Source of the DNA: Chryseobacterium geocarposphaerae
Lineage (GTDB): Bacteria > Bacteroidota > Bacteroidia > Flavobacteriales > Weeksellaceae
NCBI RefSeq assembly: GCF_002797535.1
Contig: NZ_PGFD01000002.1
Location: 620,001-684,000 of the forward strand
Reading direction: 5' to 3'
DNA: 64,000 nucleotides
Shown here: positions 56,688-64,000 of the stretch, piece after piece
Layout of the letters: each line of letters begins with the position of its first letter
How positions within the stretch are numbered: the first letter of the stretch is position 1
Program-made: the position numbers and the translations under genes
Notes under the pieces: generated by a model
The model's database searches: none
Seen by the model: only the letters and a program-made list of their open reading frames with translations
What the model was told of the DNA's origin: nothing

Positions 56688-58868
56688 TTAGAATTTGTAA
56701 GTAATTGTACCCAAAGCATTGATTAGCTTTTGAGGATTTCCTGTGGTGTAACCAATCCAGTAGTGTTGGTTTGTAAAATTGTCAACTTTCAAACCAATTC
56801 TGAATTTTTTAGCATCATAAAATGCGTTGGCATTTAACACAAAATATTTAGGTAATGTAAATATTTCGAATCTGGTTGTTGCCGGATTTACCTGATTGTA
56901 GATCTTATTAGCATTTGCATAGTTTCCTCCGATTCCAAAACCAAAACCTTTTAAACTTCCATCAACAAACTGGTAGCTTGCATTAAAATTTGCTAGCCAT
57001 GGAGATCCTGCTGTACTCGGTCTGAAGCCTGTGCTTAAATCTGTTGTGTCATTATAAGAAACACCTCCGATTAAAGAGAATCCTTTTATTAAATAAGCAT
57101 TTACTTCAAGTTCTATTCCTTTACTCTGGATTTCTCCTGTCTGTGTTTGTACAGCATTACCTGCAGCAGTGTATTGCCCAGTGCCAAATAACATATTTTT
57201 TGCTTTAATGTTGTAATAACTTACTGTAGCATTGATTTTCCCATTGATAAGATTTGCTTTAAAACCTGTTTCAAACTGGTTTGCTCTTTCAGGATCAGAA
57301 AGTGCAATACTTCCTGCCAAATCTGTCGTGTAATAGCCATTACTTTTAAAGCTGTTCTGATAATTTCCAAAAACTGAGAATTTATCTTTAATGATTTGAT
57401 AGACTAAACCTGCTTTCGGAGACCATGCAGATTGGTTGTAAGCCGGAGTGTCGTTTACCCAAACTTTACCTCCTAAGAAATCATTGTTTTCATAACGTAA
57501 TCCTAAGACAATATTAAGTTCTGAAATTGGTGTAAAAACGTTTGAAATATATCCGCTATAAGTATTTGTATCTCCGTCCACATCATAGTGACTGATATTT
57601 TCAGGATTATCATAAAGTGCTCCTAAAGTTGTTCCGTTAAAATCTGAATAATCTCCTCCGTTTGCAGGAACTGTATAAGTAGCCCCGTTTGCAAGATAAA
57701 TAAAACGAGATCTGTCTTTTGTTTTAAGATAATCAAAACCTACAACCGTTCTGTTTCTCATTCCGTTTCCGAAAGAATAATCGAAATTAAAGTTTTGTTG
57801 TATCTGTAAATATTTTTTTCTGCTGTCTCTTGTAGCTTGATCAAATCTGCTTACAGAAACATTATTGTTTGTGTCAACTGATGCTGAAAAATAAGGCCCA
57901 AATCCATCAGAATAGCTACTAGATGTATTAATATTAGTTGAAGATTTAATATTATTATTAATCTTATAATTAACCTGCCCAAAGATATTGTTTACTCTTG
58001 CAGTAGTGTACAAATCGTCGCCAATGTAAGATTCTTTATAATTAAGTCCTGCTTTTTCAAGATCTTTCATATTATCAATTCCATTTAAACTACCTGGATT
58101 TAAATAAAAGAAAAATTGATCGCCGATAGCTCTTGTATTGAACATTTCATATTCAATATTAAATTGAAGTTTGTCGTTCAAATTATATGTTAATGATGGT
58201 GTAAATGCAAAGTATGAATTTTTTGCATCTGTTTTTTGGAAGGTTCCCTGGTTGGTATATGCAGTATTAATTCTGAAAAGTAATTTCTTATCTTTTGTTA
58301 GAGGGGTATTAATATCAGCCTGTGCTCTATAAGTATTGTAACTTCCCCCCATGAAACTTACTTGTCCTTCAAAATTCTCGAAAGGTCTTTTAGTTATTCT
58401 GTTCACCAAACCACCATAAGAAGCTACGTTACTACCATATAATGTTCCTGATGGGCCTTTTAAAACTTCAAGTCTCTCAATATTTACTGCATCAATTGTT
58501 GTTGTAACAGGAGAAACTAACCCATTTCTCATGGAGTTATTGGATGGAAATCCTCTTAAAACAATAAAAGAACCACCGTCTCCGGCTCTGCTTGTTGGGC
58601 TCCACATTTGTTGTAGACCTGTAATGTTTCTATAAGCATCGTCAACTGTAAAAATGGCTTGATTTTCTAAGACAGATTTATTTATTGAAGAAAATACTTG
58701 CGGATCTTCGATGGCCTTGATAGACATTTTATTTGAAAAGTCAGAATCCTTTTTTATATAAGTGTTGATGATAACTGCATCAATATTCTTAGTCTTTGTT
58801 GAATCTTTTTCCTGAGCAAAAGTTAGCATAGAACCCAACAGCGAAGCGCAGATCAGTACATTTTTCAT
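56688..58868 (-). CDS. TonB-dependent siderophore receptor (FhuA-like)
   Basis: A 726-residue outer-membrane receptor. A signal peptide ends at TFAQ (about 19). The plug (about 45-160) has QPQMWSPTSRAG-type and LRGFPSNNSMRNG and DAVNIERLEVLKGPSGTLYG elements (the 'RLEVLKGPSGTLYG' motif of siderophore receptors), and the barrel ends in TITYKF. The substrate class is a ferric siderophore, judged from the plug motif. It is the first gene of a three-gene operon with a Fur-like dyad over its promoter. Confidence 0.93.
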   Translation of the reverse strand: MKNVLICASLLGSMLTFAQEKDSTKTKNIDAVIINTYIKKDSDFSNKMSIKAIEDPQVFSSINKSVLENQAIFTVDDAYRNITGLQQMWSPTSRAGDGGSFIVLRGFPSNNSMRNGLVSPVTTTIDAVNIERLEVLKGPSGTLYGSNVASYGGLVNRITKRPFENFEGQVSFMGGSYNTYRAQADINTPLTKDKKLLFRINTAYTNQGTFQKTDAKNSYFAFTPSLTYNLNDKLQFNIEYEMFNTRAIGDQFFFYLNPGSLNGIDNMKDLEKAGLNYKESYIGDDLYTTARVNNIFGQVNYKINNNIKSSTNINTSSSYSDGFGPYFSASVDTNNNVSVSRFDQATRDSRKKYLQIQQNFNFDYSFGNGMRNRTVVGFDYLKTKDRSRFIYLANGATYTVPANGGDYSDFNGTTLGALYDNPENISHYDVDGDTNTYSGYISNVFTPISELNIVLGLRYENNDFLGGKVWVNDTPAYNQSAWSPKAGLVYQIIKDKFSVFGNYQNSFKSNGYYTTDLAGSIALSDPERANQFETGFKANLINGKINATVSYYNIKAKNMLFGTGQYTAAGNAVQTQTGEIQSKGIELEVNAYLIKGFSLIGGVSYNDTTDLSTGFRPSTAGSPWLANFNASYQFVDGSLKGFGFGIGGNYANANKIYNQVNPATTRFEIFTLPKYFVLNANAFYDAKKFRIGLKVDNFTNQHYWIGYTTGNPQKLINALGTITYKF

Positions 58869-58884
58869 GAAACAAAAATTTTTG

Positions 58885-58913
58885 CAAATATATTGTTTTT
58901 AATTATTCTAAAT
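58885..58913 (-). promoter_or_regulatory. promoter with Fur-like dyad, siderophore receptor operon
   Basis: The minus-strand -7 box TATATTTG is at 58892-58885, 16 nt before the ATG at 58868. The 19-nt dyad 58895-58913 contains an exact ATTTAGAAT half-site (plus strand ATTCTAAAT at 58905-58913) and a weaker second half. The position over -33 mirrors the 53291 site. Confidence 0.5.
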
Positions 58914-58960
58914 AAATTTCATAATTGATATTTATCATAAAATTATTATACAATAAATAG

Positions 58961-59000
58961 CAAAAACCCGCAACAATCTGTATTGATGCGGGTTTTGTAT
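58961..59000 (-). terminator. terminator of secA
   Basis: AAAACCCGCA (58963-58972) pairs perfectly with TGCGGGTTTT (58987-58996), with an inner CAAT/ATTG pairing. A TTTTTG tract follows on the minus strand. Confidence 0.85.
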
Positions 59001-59018
59001 TATGAATTAATTATTTTC

Positions 59019-62000
59019 TTATGCAGGAATTTCTCCTTTGTACAAGAATGAAATAATTTCTTTATTCAATTTGTCAATCATTTCACTGAATAAGTGGAAA
59101 GATTCCTGTTTGTAAATTACCAGCGGATCTTTTTGCTCGTAAACGGCTCCCTGAGAGGATCTTCTTAAATCATCCATTTCACGAAGGTGAAGTTTCCAGT
59201 TTTCATCAATAATAGATAAAGTGATATTCTTTTCAAAATCATTAACTAAGCTTTCACACTTGGTTTCGTAAGCTTCCTTAAGATCTGCAACGATCGTCAT
59301 GGTTTTATGACCGTCTGTAAAAGGAACCTGGATCATTTTAAACATTGAACCTTGATTCTGATATACATTCTCAATGATAGGGAATGATTTTTCTTTCAGC
59401 AAGTTCAGTTTCATTTGATAATCTTCCTGAGCAGCCTTGAATAAAATATTTGTTAAGTCCTGAATATTTTTATTCTTGAAATCGCTCTCAGAAACAGGAG
59501 ATTCCATCGTGAAAGTTTTAATGATTTCATATTCGAAATCTTTATAATTTCCTGTAGCTTTTCCTTTTGCAACAATAGAGTTGGCAACATCAAAAATCAT
59601 ATTGGCGATGTCATACTTCAGGTGATCTCCAAATAAAGCATTCTTTCTTCTCTTGTAGATAACATCACGTTGCTTGTTCATCACGTCATCATATTCAAGA
59701 AGTCTTTTTCTGGTTCCGAAGTTGTTTTCCTCTACTTTTTTCTGAGCTCTTTCGATAGATTTAGAGATCATAGAATGCTGGATAACTTCCCCTTCCTTAT
59801 GACCCATTCTGTCCATCATTTTAGCGATTCTTTCAGAACCGAACAAACGCATTAAGTTGTCTTCCAAAGACACATAGAACTGAGAACTTCCCGGATCTCC
59901 CTGACGTCCTGCTCTACCTCTCAACTGTCTGTCAACACGTCTGGAATCATGTCTTTCAGTTCCGATAATAGCTAAACCTCCTGCTTCTTTTACCTCTTTC
60001 GTTAGTTTAATATCGGTACCACGCCCCGCCATATTGGTTGCAATGGTTACAACTCCGGGATGCCCTGCTCCGGCAACAATTTCCGCCTCTTTTTTGTGAA
60101 GTTTCGCGTTCAGAACCTGATGTGGAATTTTTCTTAACTGAAGTGCTTTTGATAATAATTGAGAAATTTCAACTGAAGTTGTTCCTACAAGAACAGGTCT
60201 TCCGGCAGCTGTTAATCTTTCAATTTCTTCAATTACGGCATTATATTTTTCTCTGTTAGTTTTATAAACTAAGTCTTGCTTATCATGTCTCAAAATCGGA
60301 CGGTTGGTTGGAATAACCACAACGTCTAATTTATAAATTTCCCAAAGCTCACCCGCTTCCGTTTCAGCAGTACCGGTCATCCCCGCAAGCTTATTATACA
60401 TACGGAAATAGTTCTGAAGGGTAATGGTTGCAAAAGTTTGAGTTGCAGCTTCGATCTTTACATTTTCTTTAGCTTCGATCGCCTGGTGAAGACCGTCAGA
60501 ATAACGTCTTCCCTCCATGATACGACCGGTCTGCTCATCAACGATTTTTACTTCACCATCAATTACAACATACTCATCATCTTTTTCGAATAAAGTGTAT
60601 GCCTTCAAAAGTTGGCTCATTGTGTGAACTCTTTCTGATTTTTCAGCAAAATCGGAGAAAAGTTTTTCTTTAGCTTCAAATTCTTCTTCTTTAGATAAAT
60701 TCTTGGCTTCTAACTCAGCGATTTCGGTTCCGATATCAGGAAGTACAAAGAAATTCGGATCAGAGTTTCCTTGAGACATGTATTCAACACCTTTGTCTGT
60801 AAGGTCTACCTGATTGTTCTTTTCTTCGATTACGAAGTAAAGATCTTTATCTACAATCGGCATATCACGGTTATTATCCTGCATATATTGCGCTTCCACT
60901 TTCTGAAGCAACGCGCGGTTTCCGCTTTCCGATAAGAATTTAATTAATTGTCTGTTTTTAGGAAGACCTCTGTAAGCCTGAAGCAATTTGAATCCTCCTT
61001 CTTTTGTGTTTCCTGCCGCGATTAGTTTTTTCGCTTCATTAAAGATGGTAGAAACTGTTTTTTTCTGAACTTCAACAATTCTGTCGATAGAAGGTTTCAG
61101 AACATCAAACTCCTGTCTGTCACCTTGTGGAACCGGACCAGAAATAATCAATGGCGTTCTTGCATCATCCACCAATACAGAGTCAACCTCATCCACGATC
61201 GCAAAGTTCAATTCTCTTTGTACCAGTTCTGAAGGTGAAGTCACCATATTATCTCTCAGGTAATCGAAACCGAATTCGTTATTGGTTCCATAAGTGATAT
61301 CTGAGTTGTATGCTTTTCTTCTTCCGTCTGAGTTCGGTTGGTGATTATCGATACAGTCGATCGACATACCGTGGAATTGGTATAGTGGCCCCATCCAAGC
61401 CGAGTCTCTTTTGGCAAGGTAGTCATTCACTGTTACAACGTGAACACCTCTTCCCGGAAGTGCATTTAAGAAAATAGGAAGCGTACCTACTAAAGTTTTA
61501 CCTTCACCGGTTGCCATTTCGGCAATTTTTCCGCTATGAAGAATAACCCCTCCGATAAACTGAACATCGTAATGTACCATATCCCAGTTTACAGGTGTTC
61601 CGGCAGCATCCCATGAGTTTTTCCAAACCGCTTGATCTCCCTGAATTTCTACAAAATCTTTTCCTGCAGCAGCCAGTTGTCTGTCCCAATCAGTTGCTGT
61701 TACTCGGATTTCTCCGTTCTGTGCCCATCTTCTCGCTGTTTCTTTTACCAAAGCAAAAACTTCAGGAAGAATTTGGCTCAAAACTTTTTCTTCAATTTCG
61801 TAAGATTCTTTCTTTAGAGCTTCAATCTTTGAAAAAAGAGCTTCTTTTTCATCAACGTTTGTCGAATTTTTTATCTGCTCTTGAATCTGTTCTATTTGAG
61901 CTGTGATTTTGCTGATTGCAGATTTAATATTTTCTTTAAACTCAGCAGTTTTCTCTCTTAAACCATCATCAGACAATTGCTGAATTTCTGGTTCAACAGC

Positions 62001-62093
62001 TTTGATTTTTGTTACAACTTTTTTTACTTCTTTTAGGTCCTGCGCTTTCTTGTCTCCCAAAAACCCCTTAAGAACTTTGTTTAAAAAACTCAT
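59019..62093 (-). CDS. secA: preprotein translocase ATPase SecA
   Basis: The motor that drives unfolded proteins through SecYEG. 1024 residues: Walker A MATGEGKT (193-200), the DEVD box [17 protein letters not shown], the helicase motif [25 protein letters not shown] and PPXD/HSD domains in order. An insertion of coiled-coil type near 50-100 is typical for Bacteroidota. The C-terminus ends [16 protein letters not shown] and has no Cys-rich zinc motif, unlike many SecA proteins. It is the second gene behind the DUF2795 gene; a repeat-rich gap of 124 nt separates them. Confidence 0.98.
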   Translation of the reverse strand: MSFLNKVLKGFLGDKKAQDLKEVKKVVTKIKAVEPEIQQLSDDGLREKTAEFKENIKSAISKITAQIEQIQEQIKNSTNVDEKEALFSKIEALKKESYEIEEKVLSQILPEVFALVKETARRWAQNGEIRVTATDWDRQLAAAGKDFVEIQGDQAVWKNSWDAAGTPVNWDMVHYDVQFIGGVILHSGKIAEMATGEGKTLVGTLPIFLNALPGRGVHVVTVNDYLAKRDSAWMGPLYQFHGMSIDCIDNHQPNSDGRRKAYNSDITYGTNNEFGFDYLRDNMVTSPSELVQRELNFAIVDEVDSVLVDDARTPLIISGPVPQGDRQEFDVLKPSIDRIVEVQKKTVSTIFNEAKKLIAAGNTKEGGFKLLQAYRGLPKNRQLIKFLSESGNRALLQKVEAQYMQDNNRDMPIVDKDLYFVIEEKNNQVDLTDKGVEYMSQGNSDPNFFVLPDIGTEIAELEAKNLSKEEEFEAKEKLFSDFAEKSERVHTMSQLLKAYTLFEKDDEYVVIDGEVKIVDEQTGRIMEGRRYSDGLHQAIEAKENVKIEAATQTFATITLQNYFRMYNKLAGMTGTAETEAGELWEIYKLDVVVIPTNRPILRHDKQDLVYKTNREKYNAVIEEIERLTAAGRPVLVGTTSVEISQLLSKALQLRKIPHQVLNAKLHKKEAEIVAGAGHPGVVTIATNMAGRGTDIKLTKEVKEAGGLAIIGTERHDSRRVDRQLRGRAGRQGDPGSSQFYVSLEDNLMRLFGSERIAKMMDRMGHKEGEVIQHSMISKSIERAQKKVEENNFGTRKRLLEYDDVMNKQRDVIYKRRKNALFGDHLKYDIANMIFDVANSIVAKGKATGNYKDFEYEIIKTFTMESPVSESDFKNKNIQDLTNILFKAAQEDYQMKLNLLKEKSFPIIENVYQNQGSMFKMIQVPFTDGHKTMTIVADLKEAYETKCESLVNDFEKNITLSIIDENWKLHLREMDDLRRSSQGAVYEQKDPLVIYKQESFHLFSEMIDKLNKEIISFLYKGEIPA

Positions 62094-62109
62094 AAAATTT
62101 TTACTTTAT

Positions 62110-62217
62110 GCCTAAAGCGATATACTTTAAGCGTTTTTAATAACACTTATCGTGTAAAATTGATATTTAAAAAGGGCAAAAAAGCTCTAAGCTATTGCCT
62201 AAAGCTTGATGCTTTAA
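62110..62217. repeat. 21-nt degenerate direct repeats between DUF2795 gene and secA
   Basis: GCCTAAAGC-N6-CTTTAA occurs at 62110-62130 and 62197-62217; each copy is itself a hairpin (TTAAAG against CTTTAA-type ends). The second copy touches the DUF2795 stop codon (62218-62220). Confidence 0.55.
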
Positions 62218-62439
62218 TTAATATTCGTCTTCGTTCCAAAGATAATCCTCGTCCGTAGGATAATCGCTCCAGATCTCATCGATTGCGTCATAAATTTCCC
62301 CTTCATCTTCGATCGCCTGAAGATTTTCTACTACTTCCATCGGTGCACCAGTTCTGATTGCGTAGTCGATAAGCTCTGCCTTTGTCATCGGCCAAGGTGC
62401 GTCACTTAAGTAAGATGCTAATTCTAATGTCCAGTACAT
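62218..62439 (-). CDS. DUF2795 domain protein
   Basis: A 73-residue acidic protein. LSDAPWPMTKAELIDYAIRTGAPMEVVENLQAIEDEGEIYDAIDEIW is the DUF2795 pattern conserved throughout Bacteroidota. It ends in a highly acidic, aromatic tail (YPTDEDYLWNEDEY). The function is unknown. It lies 124 nt upstream of secA, possibly on the same transcript, with a -7 box at 62457. Confidence 0.9.
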   Translation of the reverse strand: MYWTLELASYLSDAPWPMTKAELIDYAIRTGAPMEVVENLQAIEDEGEIYDAIDEIWSDYPTDEDYLWNEDEY

Positions 62440-62456
62440 AATTTTCTAATTTTTTG

Positions 62457-62464
62457 CAAAAGTA
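62457..62464 (-). promoter_or_regulatory. -7 element of the DUF2795 gene
   Basis: The minus strand reads TACTTTTG (TAnnTTTG), 17 nt before the ATG at 62439. The rest of the gap up to 62570 is AT-rich without other clear signals. Confidence 0.55.
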
Positions 62465-62570
62465 TAAAAATAGCTTATATTATATGCTTTTTTATACTTG
62501 ATTTTCAACTCTTTTTATTAATTTTTGTTCATTCTCCTTTTAACAACTGCTTTGCAATCGTTATTGAGGA

Positions 62571-63602
62571 TTATTGAATGTCATTTCTCAAAAACCATTC
62601 CACAAATTTTTTTATGCCATTTTGGAAGTTGGTGGCAGGTTTGTAGCCAATTAATGTCTTCGCTTTTGTAATATCTGCATTGGTTTTAAGGACATCTCCG
62701 GGTTGCATTGGCAGATTTTTTTTAATGGCAGATTTTTCCAAAGTAATTTCCAGGCAAGTAAGCATTTCGTTTAGACTGATAACTTCACTTTCTCCAAGAT
62801 TAATGATCTCATACAACCCTGAATTGTTTTCTAAATAAATCATAGATTTAATAATTCCGTCAATGATATCATCAATATAGGTATAGTCTCTGGAAGTATT
62901 CCCGTCCCCGTAAAAAGGAATTTCTTTTTCTTCAGTAATAAGTCTTGTAAATTTATAGATGGCAAGATCCGGTCTTTGCCTTGGTCCGTAAACGGTGAAA
63001 AAGCGAAGATGGATGCTGTCTATATTGTATAAGTTATGATAAACGTGACCCAAAACTTCTACGCATCTTTTAGTAGCGGCATAAGGGGAAATAGGCCGGT
63101 CAACATTGTCGGTCTCTGTAAAAGGTATTTTTTCATTGTTTCCATAAACACTTGATGAAGATGCATTAATAAACTTTTTGATATTAAATTCTTTACAGAG
63201 TTCCCAAAGATTCATGGTTCCTTTTATATTCACTTCCTCATATTCTAAAGGTCTCTCTATTGATGGACGAACCCCCGCTAAAGCTGCTAAGTGAACAACA
63301 AGATCAACAGAATGATTTTCAAATATAGTTTTTAAGGTATTTTTGTTCCGGATATCTTCTGTATATAATTTATAATTAGAGGATTCTGTAATAGAGTAAA
63401 GCTTTGTTAAATCGCTTTCCTTATCTGAAAACTCAAAAACAGAATTATTACCAATAGATTCTAAAGTATTCCTGATTTTTATTTTATAATCATAAAAATC
63501 ATCGAAGTTGTCAATGTTTATGACAGAATGTCCATTTTTTAATAATTGTTCAATTAAATGAGAACCTATAAAACCACTTCCTCCTGTAACAAGATAATTC
63601 AT
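62571..63602 (-). CDS. NAD-dependent nucleotide-sugar epimerase/dehydratase
   Basis: A 343-residue extended SDR enzyme. The Rossmann motif is VTGGSGFIGSHLIEQL (5-20), the catalytic Ser region INASSSSVYG, and the Y-x-x-x-K pair YAATK (about 170). HLRFFTVYGPRQRPD and GDGNTSRDYTYIDDIIDG are typical of UDP-glucuronate or UDP-glucose 4-epimerase-like proteins. It supplies sugars for surface polysaccharide. The exact substrate cannot be assigned. It stands alone on the minus strand, divergent from the DUF2797 gene. Confidence 0.9.
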   Translation of the reverse strand: MNYLVTGGSGFIGSHLIEQLLKNGHSVINIDNFDDFYDYKIKIRNTLESIGNNSVFEFSDKESDLTKLYSITESSNYKLYTEDIRNKNTLKTIFENHSVDLVVHLAALAGVRPSIERPLEYEEVNIKGTMNLWELCKEFNIKKFINASSSSVYGNNEKIPFTETDNVDRPISPYAATKRCVEVLGHVYHNLYNIDSIHLRFFTVYGPRQRPDLAIYKFTRLITEEKEIPFYGDGNTSRDYTYIDDIIDGIIKSMIYLENNSGLYEIINLGESEVISLNEMLTCLEITLEKSAIKKNLPMQPGDVLKTNADITKAKTLIGYKPATNFQNGIKKFVEWFLRNDIQ

Positions 63603-63693
63603 CTGCGTTTTTTACTTTTACAAAAACTATAAAATTAAGTTTTCAAATTTTAATTCATTAAATTTACTTAAAAAAGTAATACTATTCAATATT

Positions 63694-64000
63694 ATGCAGT
63701 TTCAAGGGCAAATTTTAAAAATGACGAGCTTCAATGATGAGCCGATTCAATACTATCTTAACCTTTCCGGAGATTTAATTCATATGAATGAATTGTTTGG
63801 TAAAGAGTTAATGATAAAGCATGTAGGTTTTCAATGTGTTAATTGTGGGGAGAATAAACCTATTTACAGAATGGGATTTTGTAAAAGCTGTTTTTTTGAA
63901 AGCCCTTATGCCAGTGATACGATCATTCGTCCGGAGCTTTCCACGGCGCATCTGGGAATTGCGGAACGTGATCTGGAGATTGAGAAAGAAATACAGTTGC
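63694..64000 (+). CDS. DUF2797 protein, 3' end missing
   Basis: The frame is open from the ATG at 63694 to the window end (102 residues). The start MQFQGQILKMTSFNDEPIQYYLNL, a zinc-finger-like CVNCGENKPIYRMGFCKSCFFESPYAS (C-x2-C...C-x2-C) and RPELSTAHLGIAERDLEIEKEIQL match DUF2797, a Bacteroidota/actinobacterial family of unknown function. It is divergent from the epimerase gene. No convincing -7 box was seen in the 91-nt gap. Confidence 0.85.
   Translation, partial: MQFQGQILKMTSFNDEPIQYYLNLSGDLIHMNELFGKELMIKHVGFQCVNCGENKPIYRMGFCKSCFFESPYASDTIIRPELSTAHLGIAERDLEIEKEIQL

Noticed and set aside
1..64000. CRISPR array, rRNA operon, insertion sequence or prophage
   Set aside because: No regularly spaced identical repeats of about 30 nt, no rRNA signatures, no transposase, integrase or phage structural gene was found.

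Overview
The window comes from the chromosome of a Bacteroidota bacterium, most likely a flavobacterium of the Chryseobacterium group (Weeksellaceae). Four things point there. The DNA is AT-rich. Promoters are of the Bacteroidota type (TTTG-N19-TAnnTTTG; the tRNA promoter is a textbook copy). The gene content is typical of the group: DUF3127, DUF2795, a bacterial GH3 protein, BrxA/B bacilliredoxin, a TPR-type histidine kinase and a Chryseobacterium-type bacteriocin-like peptide. Shine-Dalgarno sequences are largely absent.

Layout. 1-3.3 kb: end of a TPR protein, then aat, an EamA transporter and the DUF3127 protein on the minus strand, then a tRNA-Leu/Gly/Leu cluster with its own promoter and terminator. 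3.4-6.0 kb: an AT-richer KAP-family NTPase split by a one-base frameshift, sitting directly behind the tRNAs. 6.2-17.8 kb: plus-strand genes, namely a MocR-type regulator and a GNAT enzyme, an OmpR-type two-component system with a probable target operon, then mutL, a rhomboid protease, two EEP hydrolases and two small lipoproteins. 17.9-19.9 kb: GH3 protein and bacilliredoxin. 19.9-20.4 kb: an intergenic region with a good candidate for a structured small RNA.

20.4-37.9 kb: the complete division and cell wall (dcw) cluster on the minus strand: mraZ, rsmH, ftsL-like, ftsI, murE, a four-helix-bundle gene, mraY, murD, ftsW, a small unknown gene, murG, murC, ftsQ, ftsA, ftsZ, yqeY. An MraZ operator of three 10-bp repeats precedes it. 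Many of its gene junctions carry short-period (about 7-nt) repeat or hairpin elements that often provide the stop codon of the upstream gene.

38.1-40.0 kb: alpha/beta hydrolase, engB and an ElaA-like acetyltransferase. 40.1-45.9 kb: a compact nine-gene accessory operon (YegP-like, PD-(D/E)XK nuclease-like, Cys-ladder SH3 lipoprotein, PH-SHOCT, TM2, membrane protein, TerB-like, coiled-coil membrane protein, vWA lipoprotein). 46.1-49.9 kb: a TPR histidine kinase and response regulator, a Gly-rich small protein and a one-TM protein. An identical dyad, TTACGG-N4-CCGTAA, sits at exactly the same distance from the -7 box of the accessory operon and of the one-TM gene. This predicts that the adjacent two-component system controls both, and it is the best candidate here for an undescribed system.

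49.9-52.0 kb: msrA, a double-glycine leader peptide and a ROK glucokinase. 52.0-58.9 kb: iron acquisition, with two TonB-dependent receptors and two PepSY membrane proteins under two promoters with Fur-like dyads. 59.0-64.0 kb: secA, a DUF2795 gene, a nucleotide-sugar epimerase and the start of a DUF2797 gene.
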